Source: Glutamicibacter nicotianae
Lineage (GTDB): Bacteria > Actinomycetota > Actinomycetes > Actinomycetales > Micrococcaceae
Direction: 5' to 3'
Assembly (NCBI RefSeq): GCF_006539525.1
Contig: NZ_BJNE01000002.1
Coordinates: 1 to 64,000 of the forward strand
Length of the DNA: 64,000 nucleotides
The notes under the pieces are model-generated. The model saw only the letters and a list, made by a program, of their open reading frames with translations. It did no database searches and was not told the origin of the DNA. Position numbers and translations under genes: made by a program. Shown here piece by piece: positions 34,310 to 43,356 of the stretch (position 1 is its first letter; every line of letters starts with the position of its first letter).

Positions 34310-34975
34310 ATGTCGCAAAGAGTCGCCGGCCGGCCGGCTACGCCGATCCTGACCCAGCAGGGCATTGTCGATGCGGCCTTTGCCCTGCTTGAAGAAGCCG
34401 GGCCAGAGGAGTTCTCCATGGGGCGCCTGGCGCGCTCCTTGGGTGTGCGTACGCCTGCGCTCTACAACCACGTGGACAACCGCCAGCACCTGGTGAACCT
34501 GATGCGCCGCGACATGGTGCGATCCATTGAGCGGAACATGCTGGCTGATTTGCCGTGGACCGAAGCGCTGTTCCATTTCGCGGTGCTCTTCCGCGAAGCG
34601 TTGCTCCGGGTTCCCGCGGCAGTGGAATTGATTGTCGCCACGCCCATTTCCGAGGAATCGGAATCCGGTGTCATCTATGAGGAAATGGGCCGGATCCTGC
34701 GCCGCGCCGGCGTGGCCGTGCCGCGTATTCTCATGGTCATGGTGGCGATCGAATCACTGATTGTCGGGGCAGCCTTGGATATCGTCGCCCCGGGGGCACA
34801 TGTTGCCACCGTGCCGGCAGGCGACCGGGGAACTGTCCGCAGCAGCCACGTCGAGGTAATGGAACTGGGCGAGGTCTATGCGCGGCAGGCTCGCACCAGC
34901 GTCAGCAACCAATCCTTTGAGTTCGGGCTCCGGGCGATCATTTCCGCGGTCGAGCGGGAAGTCTCCCGGTCCTAG
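34310..34975 (+). CDS. TetR family transcriptional regulator
   Basis: About 221 residues from ATG 34310 (ATG 34301 is also possible). The helix-turn-helix is GIVDAAFALLEEAGPEEFSMGRLARSLGVRTPALYNHVDNRQHLVNLM. The C-terminal domain has TetR_C-like features (PRILMVMVAIESLIVGAALD). Divergent from the amidohydrolase and followed by an amine permease, it probably controls both. The two related AT-rich boxes on either side of it are the likely binding sites. Confidence 0.87.
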   Translation: MSQRVAGRPATPILTQQGIVDAAFALLEEAGPEEFSMGRLARSLGVRTPALYNHVDNRQHLVNLMRRDMVRSIERNMLADLPWTEALFHFAVLFREALLRVPAAVELIVATPISEESESGVIYEEMGRILRRAGVAVPRILMVMVAIESLIVGAALDIVAPGAHVATVPAGDRGTVRSSHVEVMELGEVYARQARTSVSNQSFEFGLRAIISAVEREVSRS

Positions 34976-35010
34976 CCGCTCGTTGGCTTCTGCAGACGGA
35001 TGTTTCCTTG

Positions 35011-35034
35011 AAATTAATAATATAAATTTATTTT
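35011..35034. promoter_or_regulatory. AT-rich operator-like box 2
   Basis: AAATTAATAATATAAATTTA followed by TTTT. It shares its first nine bases and most of the rest with the box at 34212. It lies in the 341-base gap between tetR and the permease gene, which otherwise holds no gene. Confidence 0.5.
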
Positions 35035-35316
35035 GGTCCGCCGGCGCTTCTGAAGTCGGATACCTTCACCTCTTGCCCTGACTAATAAGCTCCAAGTCAT
35101 GCGAGTGATCCGCCTTGCGCGCGCGGGTTTCGCGGCAAATATTCACCCCGGTTCACCTGCTGGAAACACCGCCTTGCGGGCAAGTCCCCCTTGCCAGTGG
35201 TGAGCTATGTCACTACATTAAGTGAACGATATTCATTATTTAGGGCAGTGAGTACTGATGCCCTTGGAAGGTCTGACTCGTCATGGAGTGGCGATGGGGC
35301 AATTGAAGGAGCCGTG

Positions 35317-36678
35317 ATGAAGCAGGTCCAGCAAGGCGTGCGAAGCGCAGCGGAACCACCCGCGCAGATGAACAGGGTGCTCGGGCTGCCTGCCCTGGTG
35401 CTGTTCGGCATGGTGTACATGGTGCCGCTAACCATCTTCAGCACATACGGCATTGTCACCGAAATTACCGGCGGGCGGCTGCCGGTGGCCTACGCAATCA
35501 CCTTGGTCGCGATGCTTTTCACGGCACGATCGTACGGCCTGATGTCGCAGGCTTTCCCGGTAGGCGGATCGGCCTACGTTTACACCCAGCGCTCTTTCGG
35601 GTCGAACATCGGTTTCATGGCGGGCTGGGCGCTTCTGTTGGATTACCTCTTCCTGCCCATGATCAACTACCTGCTCTTGGGGATCTACCTCAACGAGTTC
35701 TTCCCGGCGATTCCGCCCTGGGCCTTCATGCTGGCTGGGATGGTGCTGGTGACAGTCCTTAATATCGTTGGCATTGTATCTGTGGCCAGAACGAACATCG
35801 TTATTATCGGCTTCCAGTTCCTGTTCATCATCCTGTTCGTCGGCTTCTCCATTGCCTACCTCCGCGGGCAGGCCACCGTTGATCTCTTCGCGCCATTGCG
35901 CGGTTCCGGGGAGGCGGGCGGATTCGCTTCACTGGCCGCGGGCGCCGCGATCCTCTGCCTTTCCTTCCTCGGCTTCGACTCGATCACGACATTCGCCGAG
36001 GAAGCCCGCAATCCGAAGCGCGATTTGCCGCGCGCCATCTTGCTCACGACCTTGATCTGCGGTTTCCTGTTCGTGGCCCTGGCCTACCTCTCGCATTTGG
36101 TTTACCCGAGCCATGAATTCGCGAACGCGGATTCGGCCTCCATCGATGTGGTCTTCACAGCGGGCGGCCAATTCCTCTCCATCTTCTTCACCGCTGGATT
36201 CATCTGCGGCGCAATGGGATCGGCACTAGTCTCGCAGGCATCTGTGTCGCGAATCCTCTACAGCATGGGACGCGACGGCGTCCTTCCCCGACGGGTCTTC
36301 GGGTACCTGCACCCCCGCTTCAAGACACCGACGTTCGTGATCATCATTGTTTCCCTGATTTCGCTGACCGCCCTGTTCGCGAGCCTGGAAATGGTCTCCG
36401 CGATGATCAGCTTCGGCGCACTTGTCGCCTTCTCTGCAGTGAACCTCGCTGTGATCAAGTACTTCTTCTTGGCCCACCGCCAACGCGGAATGGCGGCTAC
36501 GGTCAATTATCTGGTGCTTCCGCTGATTGGCCTGGCGCTGACAATCTGGCTATGGACGAGCCTCAGTGCTCTCTCGCTGGTGATCGGCTTGGCCTGGATC
36601 GGGCTGGGCCTGGTGTATCTCGCCTACGTGACTGGTGGATTCAAGCGTAAAGCACCAATGCTGGATCTTGCTGATTAG
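35317..36678 (+). CDS. APC family amine/amino acid permease, putrescine importer-like
   Basis: A 12-helix APC superfamily permease of 453 residues. MVYMVPLTIFSTYGIVTEITGG and the AYVYTQRSFGSNIGFMAGWALLLDYLFLPMIN region resemble the PuuP/PlaP putrescine importers, as does the conserved FDSITTFAEEARNPKRDLPRA. ATG 35317 is chosen for AAGGAG five bases upstream. Substrate assignment to polyamines is by resemblance only. It is co-oriented with tetR and preceded by an AT-rich box also found at the amidohydrolase promoter. Confidence 0.85.
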   Translation: MKQVQQGVRSAAEPPAQMNRVLGLPALVLFGMVYMVPLTIFSTYGIVTEITGGRLPVAYAITLVAMLFTARSYGLMSQAFPVGGSAYVYTQRSFGSNIGFMAGWALLLDYLFLPMINYLLLGIYLNEFFPAIPPWAFMLAGMVLVTVLNIVGIVSVARTNIVIIGFQFLFIILFVGFSIAYLRGQATVDLFAPLRGSGEAGGFASLAAGAAILCLSFLGFDSITTFAEEARNPKRDLPRAILLTTLICGFLFVALAYLSHLVYPSHEFANADSASIDVVFTAGGQFLSIFFTAGFICGAMGSALVSQASVSRILYSMGRDGVLPRRVFGYLHPRFKTPTFVIIIVSLISLTALFASLEMVSAMISFGALVAFSAVNLAVIKYFFLAHRQRGMAATVNYLVLPLIGLALTIWLWTSLSALSLVIGLAWIGLGLVYLAYVTGGFKRKAPMLDLAD

Positions 36679-36736
36679 TATCCTGTGCCGCGAAAAGCCC
36701 GTTTACTGATCAGTAACATCTGGCTACGATGGCGGT

Positions 36737-37612
36737 ATGCAGCTTCAGAGCATCACCAGCGAATCAGTGCGCATTCTCGTCACCGCCAAGGACAGCGTCC
36801 AGGCCACGGTGTTCAAGCCAGCAGGAGTCCCGAGAGGCGTGCTGGTGATTCATCCGGCTACCGCCACACCGCAACGCTTCTACCGAGCCTTTGCTGAACT
36901 GGCTACCCGTTCCGGCCTGCTTGCGGTGACCTACGACTATCGTGCCACCGGGCTGTCCGGTTCGCCTCGGGAGCTGCGCGGCATCCGGATGCGCGACTGG
37001 ATCCAGCAGGATATCCCAGCCGTCGCGCGGTGGGCGGCCGAGAACTTCCCCGGCCCCCCTCACTACGCAGTGGGCCACAGCGTCGGAGGGCATGGGCTGA
37101 TCCTGGACTACGGCACCGAAGCGCTGTCAGCAACGGTCATCGTCTCCAGCCATGTGGCCGCTTCACGGACCATCACCCCGTGGCAGGAACGCGCTCGCGT
37201 CACCGCCATACTGAACGTCCTGGGCCCAGTACTCAGCCGGACCATGGGCTACATGCCCGGGCAGAAACTCGGGTTGGGCGAGGACATCCCGACGGCTGCC
37301 TTGCTGGAGTGGAGCCGCTGGATCAAAAAGCCGAACTACTTCTTCGATGACCCGAGCATGCAGGCCCGGGAACGCGCAGCCCGAACCCGGATTCCCATCC
37401 TGGCCGTCGGTGCCAGCGATGACCTGTGGGCCTCGCCGCGGCAGATGGACCAGCTGACCGGGCACCTGGTCTCGGCCACGGTCCAGCGCCGGACCTGCAC
37501 ACCTGATGAGCTCGGAGTACCAGCGATCGGGCATCACGGGCTGATGCGGCGCGGGGTCGGGGAAGCCGCTTGGCCAGAGTTGCTGGACTGGCTGGAGGGC
37601 CGGAAACGCTGA
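36737..37612 (+). CDS. alpha/beta hydrolase
   Basis: A 291-residue alpha/beta hydrolase-fold protein. The nucleophile elbow is YAVGHSVGGHGLIL near residue 115 (G-H-S-V-G), the oxyanion strand GVLVIHPATATPQRFYRAFAE near residue 35, and a late histidine lies in GVPAIGHHGLMRRG. RIPILAVGASDDLWASP holds the probable acid. It resembles the predicted hydrolases of the COG4757 type. No operon partner is obvious; the next gene is convergent. Confidence 0.85.
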   Translation: MQLQSITSESVRILVTAKDSVQATVFKPAGVPRGVLVIHPATATPQRFYRAFAELATRSGLLAVTYDYRATGLSGSPRELRGIRMRDWIQQDIPAVARWAAENFPGPPHYAVGHSVGGHGLILDYGTEALSATVIVSSHVAASRTITPWQERARVTAILNVLGPVLSRTMGYMPGQKLGLGEDIPTAALLEWSRWIKKPNYFFDDPSMQARERAARTRIPILAVGASDDLWASPRQMDQLTGHLVSATVQRRTCTPDELGVPAIGHHGLMRRGVGEAAWPELLDWLEGRKR

Positions 37613-37625
37613 GCGAGCCGACTGG

Positions 37626-38420
37626 CTACAGGTCGACCTCGTTGGCCAGCACCGGCAGCTGCTTGCGCGCGACCTCGACCTGGTCGAGATCCAGGTCCAC
37701 GACCAGCAGCTCGGGCTCCGCACCGGCCCGGGCAATGATCCGCCCCAGCGGATCCACCACGAGCGAGTGGCCGACGCCTAAAGGCGCCGTGCCGGTGACC
37801 GTGCGGCCAACACTTTGCGGATCAGCCTGGTCCACCGCCACCACGAAGGTCGTCGAATCCAGGGCACGGGCCTGAGCCAGGGTGGTCCACTGCTCGGCCT
37901 TCCCTTCGCCCTGGCCCCACGAAGCGCTGACAATGCAGATCGCCGCGCCAGCCTGCGCATGGCGGGTGAACAAGCGCGGGAACCGCAGGTCATAGCAGGT
38001 GGCCAACCCGATGATCGTGCCCTCATGCTTGAACTGCACCGGGGACTGACCGGGCGTCACCGAATCCGACTCCGCATAGCCGAAGGCATCATAGAGATGG
38101 ATCTTGTCGTAGTGGGTATCAATCCCGTCGCCGGCGACCAGCAAGGTGTTGCGTACCCGTCCGCCCTCGCCGGGGGTGAACATGCCCGCGGCGATGGTGA
38201 TGCCGATCTCCCGCGCCTGCTGGCGAATCAGCGTAGCCCAGGGGCCATCCAGAGCCTGCGCGTATTTGGCGAGATCATGGCCGAAAGACACCTGCATCGC
38301 CTCGGGAAAGACCACCAGCGTTGCCCCCGCCTCCTTCGCCTGGCGGGCATGATCGCGCACCGTCACCAGATTGCGCTGGGGATCAGCGGTGCTCAGCACC
38401 TGCGCCAAAGCGATTCTCAT
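37626..38420 (-). CDS. carbon-nitrogen hydrolase (omega-amidase/Nit-like)
   Basis: A 264-residue member of the nitrilase superfamily, of the short amidase type. The catalytic triad is visible: glutamate in LVVFPEAMQ (residue 40), lysine in YDKIHLYDAFG, and cysteine in GLATCYDLRFPRLF. It probably deaminates omega-amides or similar small amides. ATG 38420 has AAAGGA seven bases upstream. It lies between the alpha/beta hydrolase and the aldo/keto reductase. Confidence 0.9.
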   Translation of the reverse strand: MRIALAQVLSTADPQRNLVTVRDHARQAKEAGATLVVFPEAMQVSFGHDLAKYAQALDGPWATLIRQQAREIGITIAAGMFTPGEGGRVRNTLLVAGDGIDTHYDKIHLYDAFGYAESDSVTPGQSPVQFKHEGTIIGLATCYDLRFPRLFTRHAQAGAAICIVSASWGQGEGKAEQWTTLAQARALDSTTFVVAVDQADPQSVGRTVTGTAPLGVGHSLVVDPLGRIIARAGAEPELLVVDLDLDQVEVARKQLPVLANEVDL

Positions 38421-38495
38421 GGGATAGTCCTTTCCTGTGGCGAACGGGTGGCGATGCGCTACGCTCACGACTCTACGCAGTAGCGATCAGCGAAG

Positions 38496-39524
38496 CTACA
38501 TCTGGGCCATCTGGACCTCTTCGCGGCCCTTGGACACCGACATCACGTCCTTCTGGCGCTCGCCGTCCACTTGGGCGGCCAAGGCATCCAGTGCCGACAG
38601 GGATTCCGCGGACAAGCGGACATCCAGTGCCTGCAGGTTGTCATCGAAGTGCGCGCTGAAGCGGGTCCCCGGAATCGGCGAGACGGCCACATCGAATACG
38701 CGGGCCTTTTCATAGACCCAGGCCAGCGATGCTTGGGCGGTGGAGATGTTCTCGCGTTCGGCCACATCATTGATGACTTGGCGCAGCAGCTGGTTGTGCT
38801 CCATGCGGGATGCCTCGAAGCGCGGGAAGTTGCGGCGGATGTCCCCGGCCTCCAGCTGTTCCAGTGAATCCACTTCTCCGGTGAAGTATCCGCGGCCCAG
38901 CGACGCGTAGGTCACCAGGCCCACGCCCAGGTCGCTGGCGGTGGGCAGCAGCCAGCGCTCGATGTCGCGGCTGAAAATTGAGTACTCCATCTGGATCGCG
39001 GAAATCGGATGCACGGCATGGGCTCGGCGCAACTCTTGGGAGGTCACCTCGGATAATCCGATGTGCCGGATTTTCCCCGTTTCGACCAGCTCCTTGTAGG
39101 CGCCGACCGTCTCCTCAATCGGGACCCGGGAATCCACGCGATGGTAGTAGTACAGGTCCACGTGGTCCACGCCGAGGCGCTGCAGGCTCTCGTCCATGCA
39201 TTTCTTGATGAAGGCGGGGTCGCCGTTGGCGCGTGGATCTCCCGGGTTCTTCGGGCGGACGATACCCGCCTTGGTTGCCAGCGTGACTTCGTCCCGTCGG
39301 GTTTTCAGCACCTGGGACAGCAGGGCTTCGTTGTGCCCATCGCCGTAGATGTTGGCGGTATCCAGGAACGTCACGCCGCGATCAATGACGTGGTTCAGGG
39401 TGCGCAAGGATTCGGCATCGTCGGCCGCGCCGTAGGGACCGCTCAGCGACATGCAGCCAAAACCCTGCGCCGTGGTTTCCAGCCCTTGGCCAAGGTCGAT
39501 GCGGTTTGGAATCTGCTGTGCCAT
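38496..39524 (-). CDS. aldo/keto reductase
   Basis: An NADPH-dependent (beta/alpha)8 reductase of 342 residues. FGCMSLSGPYG at the N-terminus, VTFLDTANIYGDGHNE with the catalytic Asp and Tyr, TLATKAGIV with the catalytic lysine, and VDLYYYHRVDS with the active-site histidine are all present. The C-terminal cofactor segment reads AVSPIPGTRFSAHFDDNL. It is divergent from a TetR regulator and so likely under its control. Longer open frame upstream is not supported. Confidence 0.92.
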   Translation of the reverse strand: MAQQIPNRIDLGQGLETTAQGFGCMSLSGPYGAADDAESLRTLNHVIDRGVTFLDTANIYGDGHNEALLSQVLKTRRDEVTLATKAGIVRPKNPGDPRANGDPAFIKKCMDESLQRLGVDHVDLYYYHRVDSRVPIEETVGAYKELVETGKIRHIGLSEVTSQELRRAHAVHPISAIQMEYSIFSRDIERWLLPTASDLGVGLVTYASLGRGYFTGEVDSLEQLEAGDIRRNFPRFEASRMEHNQLLRQVINDVAERENISTAQASLAWVYEKARVFDVAVSPIPGTRFSAHFDDNLQALDVRLSAESLSALDALAAQVDGERQKDVMSVSKGREEVQMAQM

Positions 39525-39670
39525 GCTTGTCCTCATCCATAGTCGGTTTTTTCTGTACCCGAGCCTAGCGAAGCGGAAACGGCATGGCCCCATGTTCGAG
39601 GAAATATTGAGCCCCGTGAACCGATTCCGCTGCGACACGCCCTTCAAGATCTCTTGTTGACTTGCATAAA

Positions 39671-39683
39671 GAGACTGAGTCTC
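39671..39683. promoter_or_regulatory. short dyad, candidate TetR operator
   Basis: GAGACT-G-AGTCTC lies between the divergent aldo/keto reductase and TetR genes. It is the only clear dyad in that gap. Confidence 0.45.
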
Positions 39684-39719
39684 GCTTTCGTGAATTGATC
39701 TCAGAGTAAAATTCTTGCC

Positions 39720-40316
39720 ATGGGCAGCGTGGTTCGCGATCGAGTTCGTGAGAAGATGAAAGCCGAGTTGGCGGAACAGGCCTATGCCGTGTTCGCTGAA
39801 CGAGGAGTGGAGAGCGTCACCGTCCAGCAGGCAGCCCAAGCCATCGGAATTTCCCGCGCGACGTTCTTCCGCTACTTCTCCTCGAAAGAGGATGCGGTAG
39901 TTACAGCGCTGCGTTCCATGACCGGGCACTTCTCCGGCATGCCCAGCTCCGTGTCCTCGCATCCAGGAGAAAGCTTGCTCGAGCTCCTGCGCCGCAGCTT
40001 TGAGTCGGCAGTGGAGTTCGCTGAAAAGGATCCGGCGACAATGATCAGCCGCATTGAATTGATCAGGAGCACCCCTGCGTTGCGGGCCAGCTGGCAGGAA
40101 TCGCTGCGTGAGCAGCAGGTGGCGCTGGCCCAGGCGCTCTTGCCGTTCTGCACGAACCAGCGACTGGCTGAAACCGCCGCCTTTCTGGGCTTGTCCCTGT
40201 ACGACCATGCGCTGGACCGCTGGGTTGGCAGCACCGGCAGCACGTTGCGCGAGATCCTTGACGAGGCTTTCGACTTCGCCGCCATGATCGATGACAATTG
40301 GGCGGTCGGACGCTAG
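39720..40316 (+). CDS. TetR family transcriptional regulator
   Basis: 198 residues with a clear helix-turn-helix: ELAEQAYAVFAERGVESVTVQQAAQAIGISRATFFRYFSSKEDAV. The C-terminal helices (MTGHFSGMP, ARFLGLSLYDHALDRW-like region) match the acyl/mycofactocin-type regulators only loosely. It is divergent from the aldo/keto reductase with a GAGACT dyad between them. Confidence 0.85.
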   Translation: MGSVVRDRVREKMKAELAEQAYAVFAERGVESVTVQQAAQAIGISRATFFRYFSSKEDAVVTALRSMTGHFSGMPSSVSSHPGESLLELLRRSFESAVEFAEKDPATMISRIELIRSTPALRASWQESLREQQVALAQALLPFCTNQRLAETAAFLGLSLYDHALDRWVGSTGSTLREILDEAFDFAAMIDDNWAVGR

Positions 40317-40416
40317 CAGGACCAGGACCAATGGCGTGATCGTGGCTACGGATTCCGGATGGAGCACCATCCAGCGAAGACCGCCATCAGGCGAGTGCGG
40401 CTGCTGGAGCATGGAA

Positions 40417-40455
40417 CGGCCGGGTGCACTGGAGTATTTCCAGTGCACCCGGCCG
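40417..40455. terminator. bidirectional terminator hairpin
   Basis: A perfect 17-bp stem (CGGCCGGGTGCACTGGA and complement) with a 5-base loop between the convergent tetR gene and the broken dicarboxylate transporter gene. Confidence 0.75.
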
Positions 40456-40504
40456 CTCTGTGCTCAGGCTCCCCGCAGTTGCCCTGCTTGGCAATGTAGC
40501 TGCC

Positions 40505-42021
40505 TCAACTGCGCGCTTCTGCGCGTTCGTCATCGGGGTGGATATTCTGCGTGGCCGCAGCCGCTTCGGCTTCAGTCGCGGGCTTCATATCGAATTTGGA
40601 CAGGGCATCCGGGGAGGGGCCGCCGCCGAACTTCGGTGAAGGCTGGCCGCCTTGGGCGATGCGTTCGGCCTCGATGGTTTCCCATTCCTCATCGCGTCCG
40701 AGCATGCAGGCCGAGTCCTCATTGGTGATTTCGCCGGCGAAAGCACGCTTCATCGCCTCTCGGTCGAACTGCCCTTCCCATTTGGCAACCACGAAGGTTG
40801 CTACGCAGTCGCCCAGCAGGGTCACGGTGACGCGCATCGAATCCATGATGCGGTCTGCGCCCAGCAGCAGGGCCACGCCGGCCACCGGGAAGATGCCCAG
40901 GGCGGCGGCAGTCGCCGACAAAGCCAGGAACGAGGATCCGGGGACGCCTGCCATGCCCTTGGAGGTCAGCAGCAGGATGCCCAGCGCGGCGAGCTGCTGG
41001 CCGAAGGTGAGGTTGTGCCCGAACGCCTGGGCCAGGAACAGAAGCGAGATGGACAAGTAGATGGCTGCGCCATCGAGGTTGAAGGAATATCCGGTCGGAA
41101 CCACCAGACCGGTGGTGGCACGGGAGCATCCGGCATCGGTCAGTTTGGCCATGATCCTCGGCATCACGGATTCTGTCGATGCGGTGCCCAAGGCCAGCAG
41201 GAATTCCTCACGGGTGTACTTGATGAACTGCCAGAGCGGAACCCGGGCAAATCCCCAGGCGACCAGGAAGATGATGCCGATGAACAGCAGGGCTGCGGCG
41301 TAGCAGGCAAGAATCAATTTTGCGTAGGTGCCCAGTGTCTCAATGCCGTATTGGCCGATGATGAAACCCATGGCGCCGAAGGCACCCAGGGGTGCAACGC
41401 GCATGACCCAGCTCATGAACTTGAAAATCAGTTCCAGGATGTTCTCGAACGCCGCGAGCAGCGGTGCACAGCGTTCTTGGCCGACCACGACGATGGCCGC
41501 GCCGAAGAAGACCGAGAAGAACAGCACCTGCAGCAGGTTGTTTTCGGCGAAGTCGCCGATCACGCTGACTGGAATGATTCACAGGATGAAGTCGGCCGCG
41601 CCCTTGGCCTCCCCGGATTTCTCCTCGATGGCGCCGGTGTCGAGAGTTGACGGGTCGATGCTCAATCCGGCACCTGGCTGGGAGACATTGGCAATGATCA
41701 GGCCGAAGACCAGGGTGAAGACCGTGGCGCAGGTGAAGTCGAGCAAGGCCTTGACGCCGACGCGTCCCACTGCCTTGACGTCACCCACCGCTGCGATGCC
41801 CGTCACGATCACCAGGAAGATCAGCGGGGCGATGGTCATCTTGATCAGCATGATGAATCCGTTGCTCAACGGGCGCAATTCGGATCCAATCTTCGGCAAG
41901 AAGTGGCCGATCAAGACGCCGGAGACGATTGCAACGCCAAGCTGGAAGAACAAAGAAGTATAGAAAGGCCTCTTGGGGTTGGTTCCGCGACTCGGAAGTC
42001 GTCTGCGGGTTTGATTTCCAT
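40505..42021 (-). pseudogene. broken dicarboxylate:cation symporter (DctA-like)
   Basis: A DAACS-family carrier of C4-dicarboxylates or acidic amino acids. Reading down from 42021, ATG has AGGAG five bases upstream but soon leaves the family frame. Inserting one A in the GAAATC run after the start would give an intact N-terminus running into RPFYTSLFFQLGVAIVSG. Further on, an in-frame TGA at 41579-41581 splits DFIL from IIPVSVIGDFAENNLLQVL, where relatives have a glycine or asparagine. Both parts otherwise retain the family sequence (VPTGYSFNLDGAAIYLS, TSKGMAGVPGSSFLALSA). The stop is seen directly; the frameshift is inferred. Sequencing error is the alternative. Confidence 0.8.
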
Positions 42022-42299
42022 GGCTGCTCCTGAGGATTGGCTCGCTCCGAGATATGTGCCTGGGGCTTGAATGGTGTCAACTGTAGGCCACGTCACAGTA
42101 TTCAGCAATGCAAAAAGATAATTTCGAAATACGGAATAGTATCGTTCTGGATCATGGAATGGCCAGGGATTTCATGCGGTCTACCCGGCGGTGATTGTTG
42201 AGTATGCCGACCTGGTCACGAGGCATTCGACCGGCAAATTCGGAATCCCGGTGGAGTCTCGCTGCAGCAAGTGCGGACTTCGTCGGGTGCAGGAACCAT

Positions 42300-42342
42300 T
42301 AGGCCCAGCCATCATTCCCGAGGGGCAAGTTGGCTGGGCCTA
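42300..42342. terminator. terminator hairpin
   Basis: TAGGCCCAGCCA and its exact complement flank a 19-base loop, just downstream of the minus-strand dehydrogenase gene. It marks the end of the mandelate-type gene set. Confidence 0.7.
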
Positions 42343-42367
42343 TTGGTTGCGTTCGAAATCCCGGGCT

Positions 42368-43300
42368 TCAGGAAGCCAGAGCCGCATCCTTCTTCGGGAG
42401 CTCGGTGACCGTGCGCATCAACTGGCATAGTGTGTCCAGGACGGGCGTGGCAATGCCTAGGCTGCGTCCGAGGTCCGCGACGGCGCCTCCGATGAAATCG
42501 ACTTCGGTGGCTCGGCCTGCCTCGCGGTCCAGCAGCATGGAAGTCTTGTGCTCCATGTGATGCTCGAATGCATTGGACAGTGCCTCCGTGACATGTTCGA
42601 CACTGATGCGGACCCCCTGCGCCTGGGCGACCAGATTGCACTCCTCGACGATTTGTTCCACGATCTGGCGGGCCGTGGTCGAGGCGCCGATGCCGCCAAC
42701 CGTCAGGCCGGTGACTCCCGAAAGGGTATTGAGCGCGGAATTGAAGGTTACCTTTTCCCAGATGGGGACAAGTACCTGATGTTCCTGGACGGCATTCAAG
42801 CCCGCCTGGCTGAAAACGCTGGCAACCTCGCGGCCGGCATCCTCGGCCCAGATGGAGCCCATGCGCACCGTACCTCGCGTGGATGTGCCGATGATCCCTG
42901 GTTCCCGCGGGTCAGCAGGAAAGTCGGTGACTCCGGCCAGGGTGCGATGCTTGCCGAAGACCTCTGCCAGGGTTTCGGCATGTCCCAGCCCGTTTTGCAG
43001 GGTCAGGCCCAGCGTCGCGGGGCCGACAAGGTGGCGCACCGATTCTACGGCGGACCGGGTATGCAGGCCCTTCGTGAAGATGATGATGAGCTCGAACGGC
43101 TCGGTGGCATCCTGCGCACGCATGATGGTCACCGGCACGTGCTCGCTTCCCAGTTCGTCAACCAGCGTGATTCCCTTGGAACGCAGCACGTCGATGGTGC
43201 CTTGCTGGGTGTCGAAAAAGACCACTTGGTTGCCGGCAAGCTGAAGCCTTGCTCCGAAGAGCTGCCCCATGGCACCCGAGCCCACGATCGCAATCTTCAT
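42368..43300 (-). CDS. ketopantoate reductase-family 2-hydroxyacid dehydrogenase
   Basis: A 310-residue member of the 2-dehydropantoate 2-reductase (KPR, PanE/ApbA) family. The N-terminal NAD(P) loop is IAIVGSGAMGQLFGARL, followed by FTKGLHTRSAV, the family TLQNGLGHAE, and WEKVTFNSALNTLSGVTGL with the catalytic lysine and asparagine. Pantothenate biosynthesis is possible, but some KPR-family enzymes are D-mandelate dehydrogenases. Here the gene lies directly beside benzoylformate decarboxylase and an aldehyde dehydrogenase, so mandelate oxidation is the more attractive role. That is an inference. ATG 43300 has GAAGGG upstream. Confidence 0.85.
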   Translation of the reverse strand: MKIAIVGSGAMGQLFGARLQLAGNQVVFFDTQQGTIDVLRSKGITLVDELGSEHVPVTIMRAQDATEPFELIIIFTKGLHTRSAVESVRHLVGPATLGLTLQNGLGHAETLAEVFGKHRTLAGVTDFPADPREPGIIGTSTRGTVRMGSIWAEDAGREVASVFSQAGLNAVQEHQVLVPIWEKVTFNSALNTLSGVTGLTVGGIGASTTARQIVEQIVEECNLVAQAQGVRISVEHVTEALSNAFEHHMEHKTSMLLDREAGRATEVDFIGGAVADLGRSLGIATPVLDTLCQLMRTVTELPKKDAALAS

Positions 43301-43356
43301 GTCATGTATCCCTTCTTGGTCGTGAGTGACCCGTCTCCGAGACCGGAGGCCACTTG

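Noticed and set aside
41579-41581. TGA in dctA read as selenocysteine or programmed read-through
   Set aside because: No SECIS-like hairpin was seen, relatives have an ordinary residue there, and a second lesion at the start makes simple decay or sequence error more likely.
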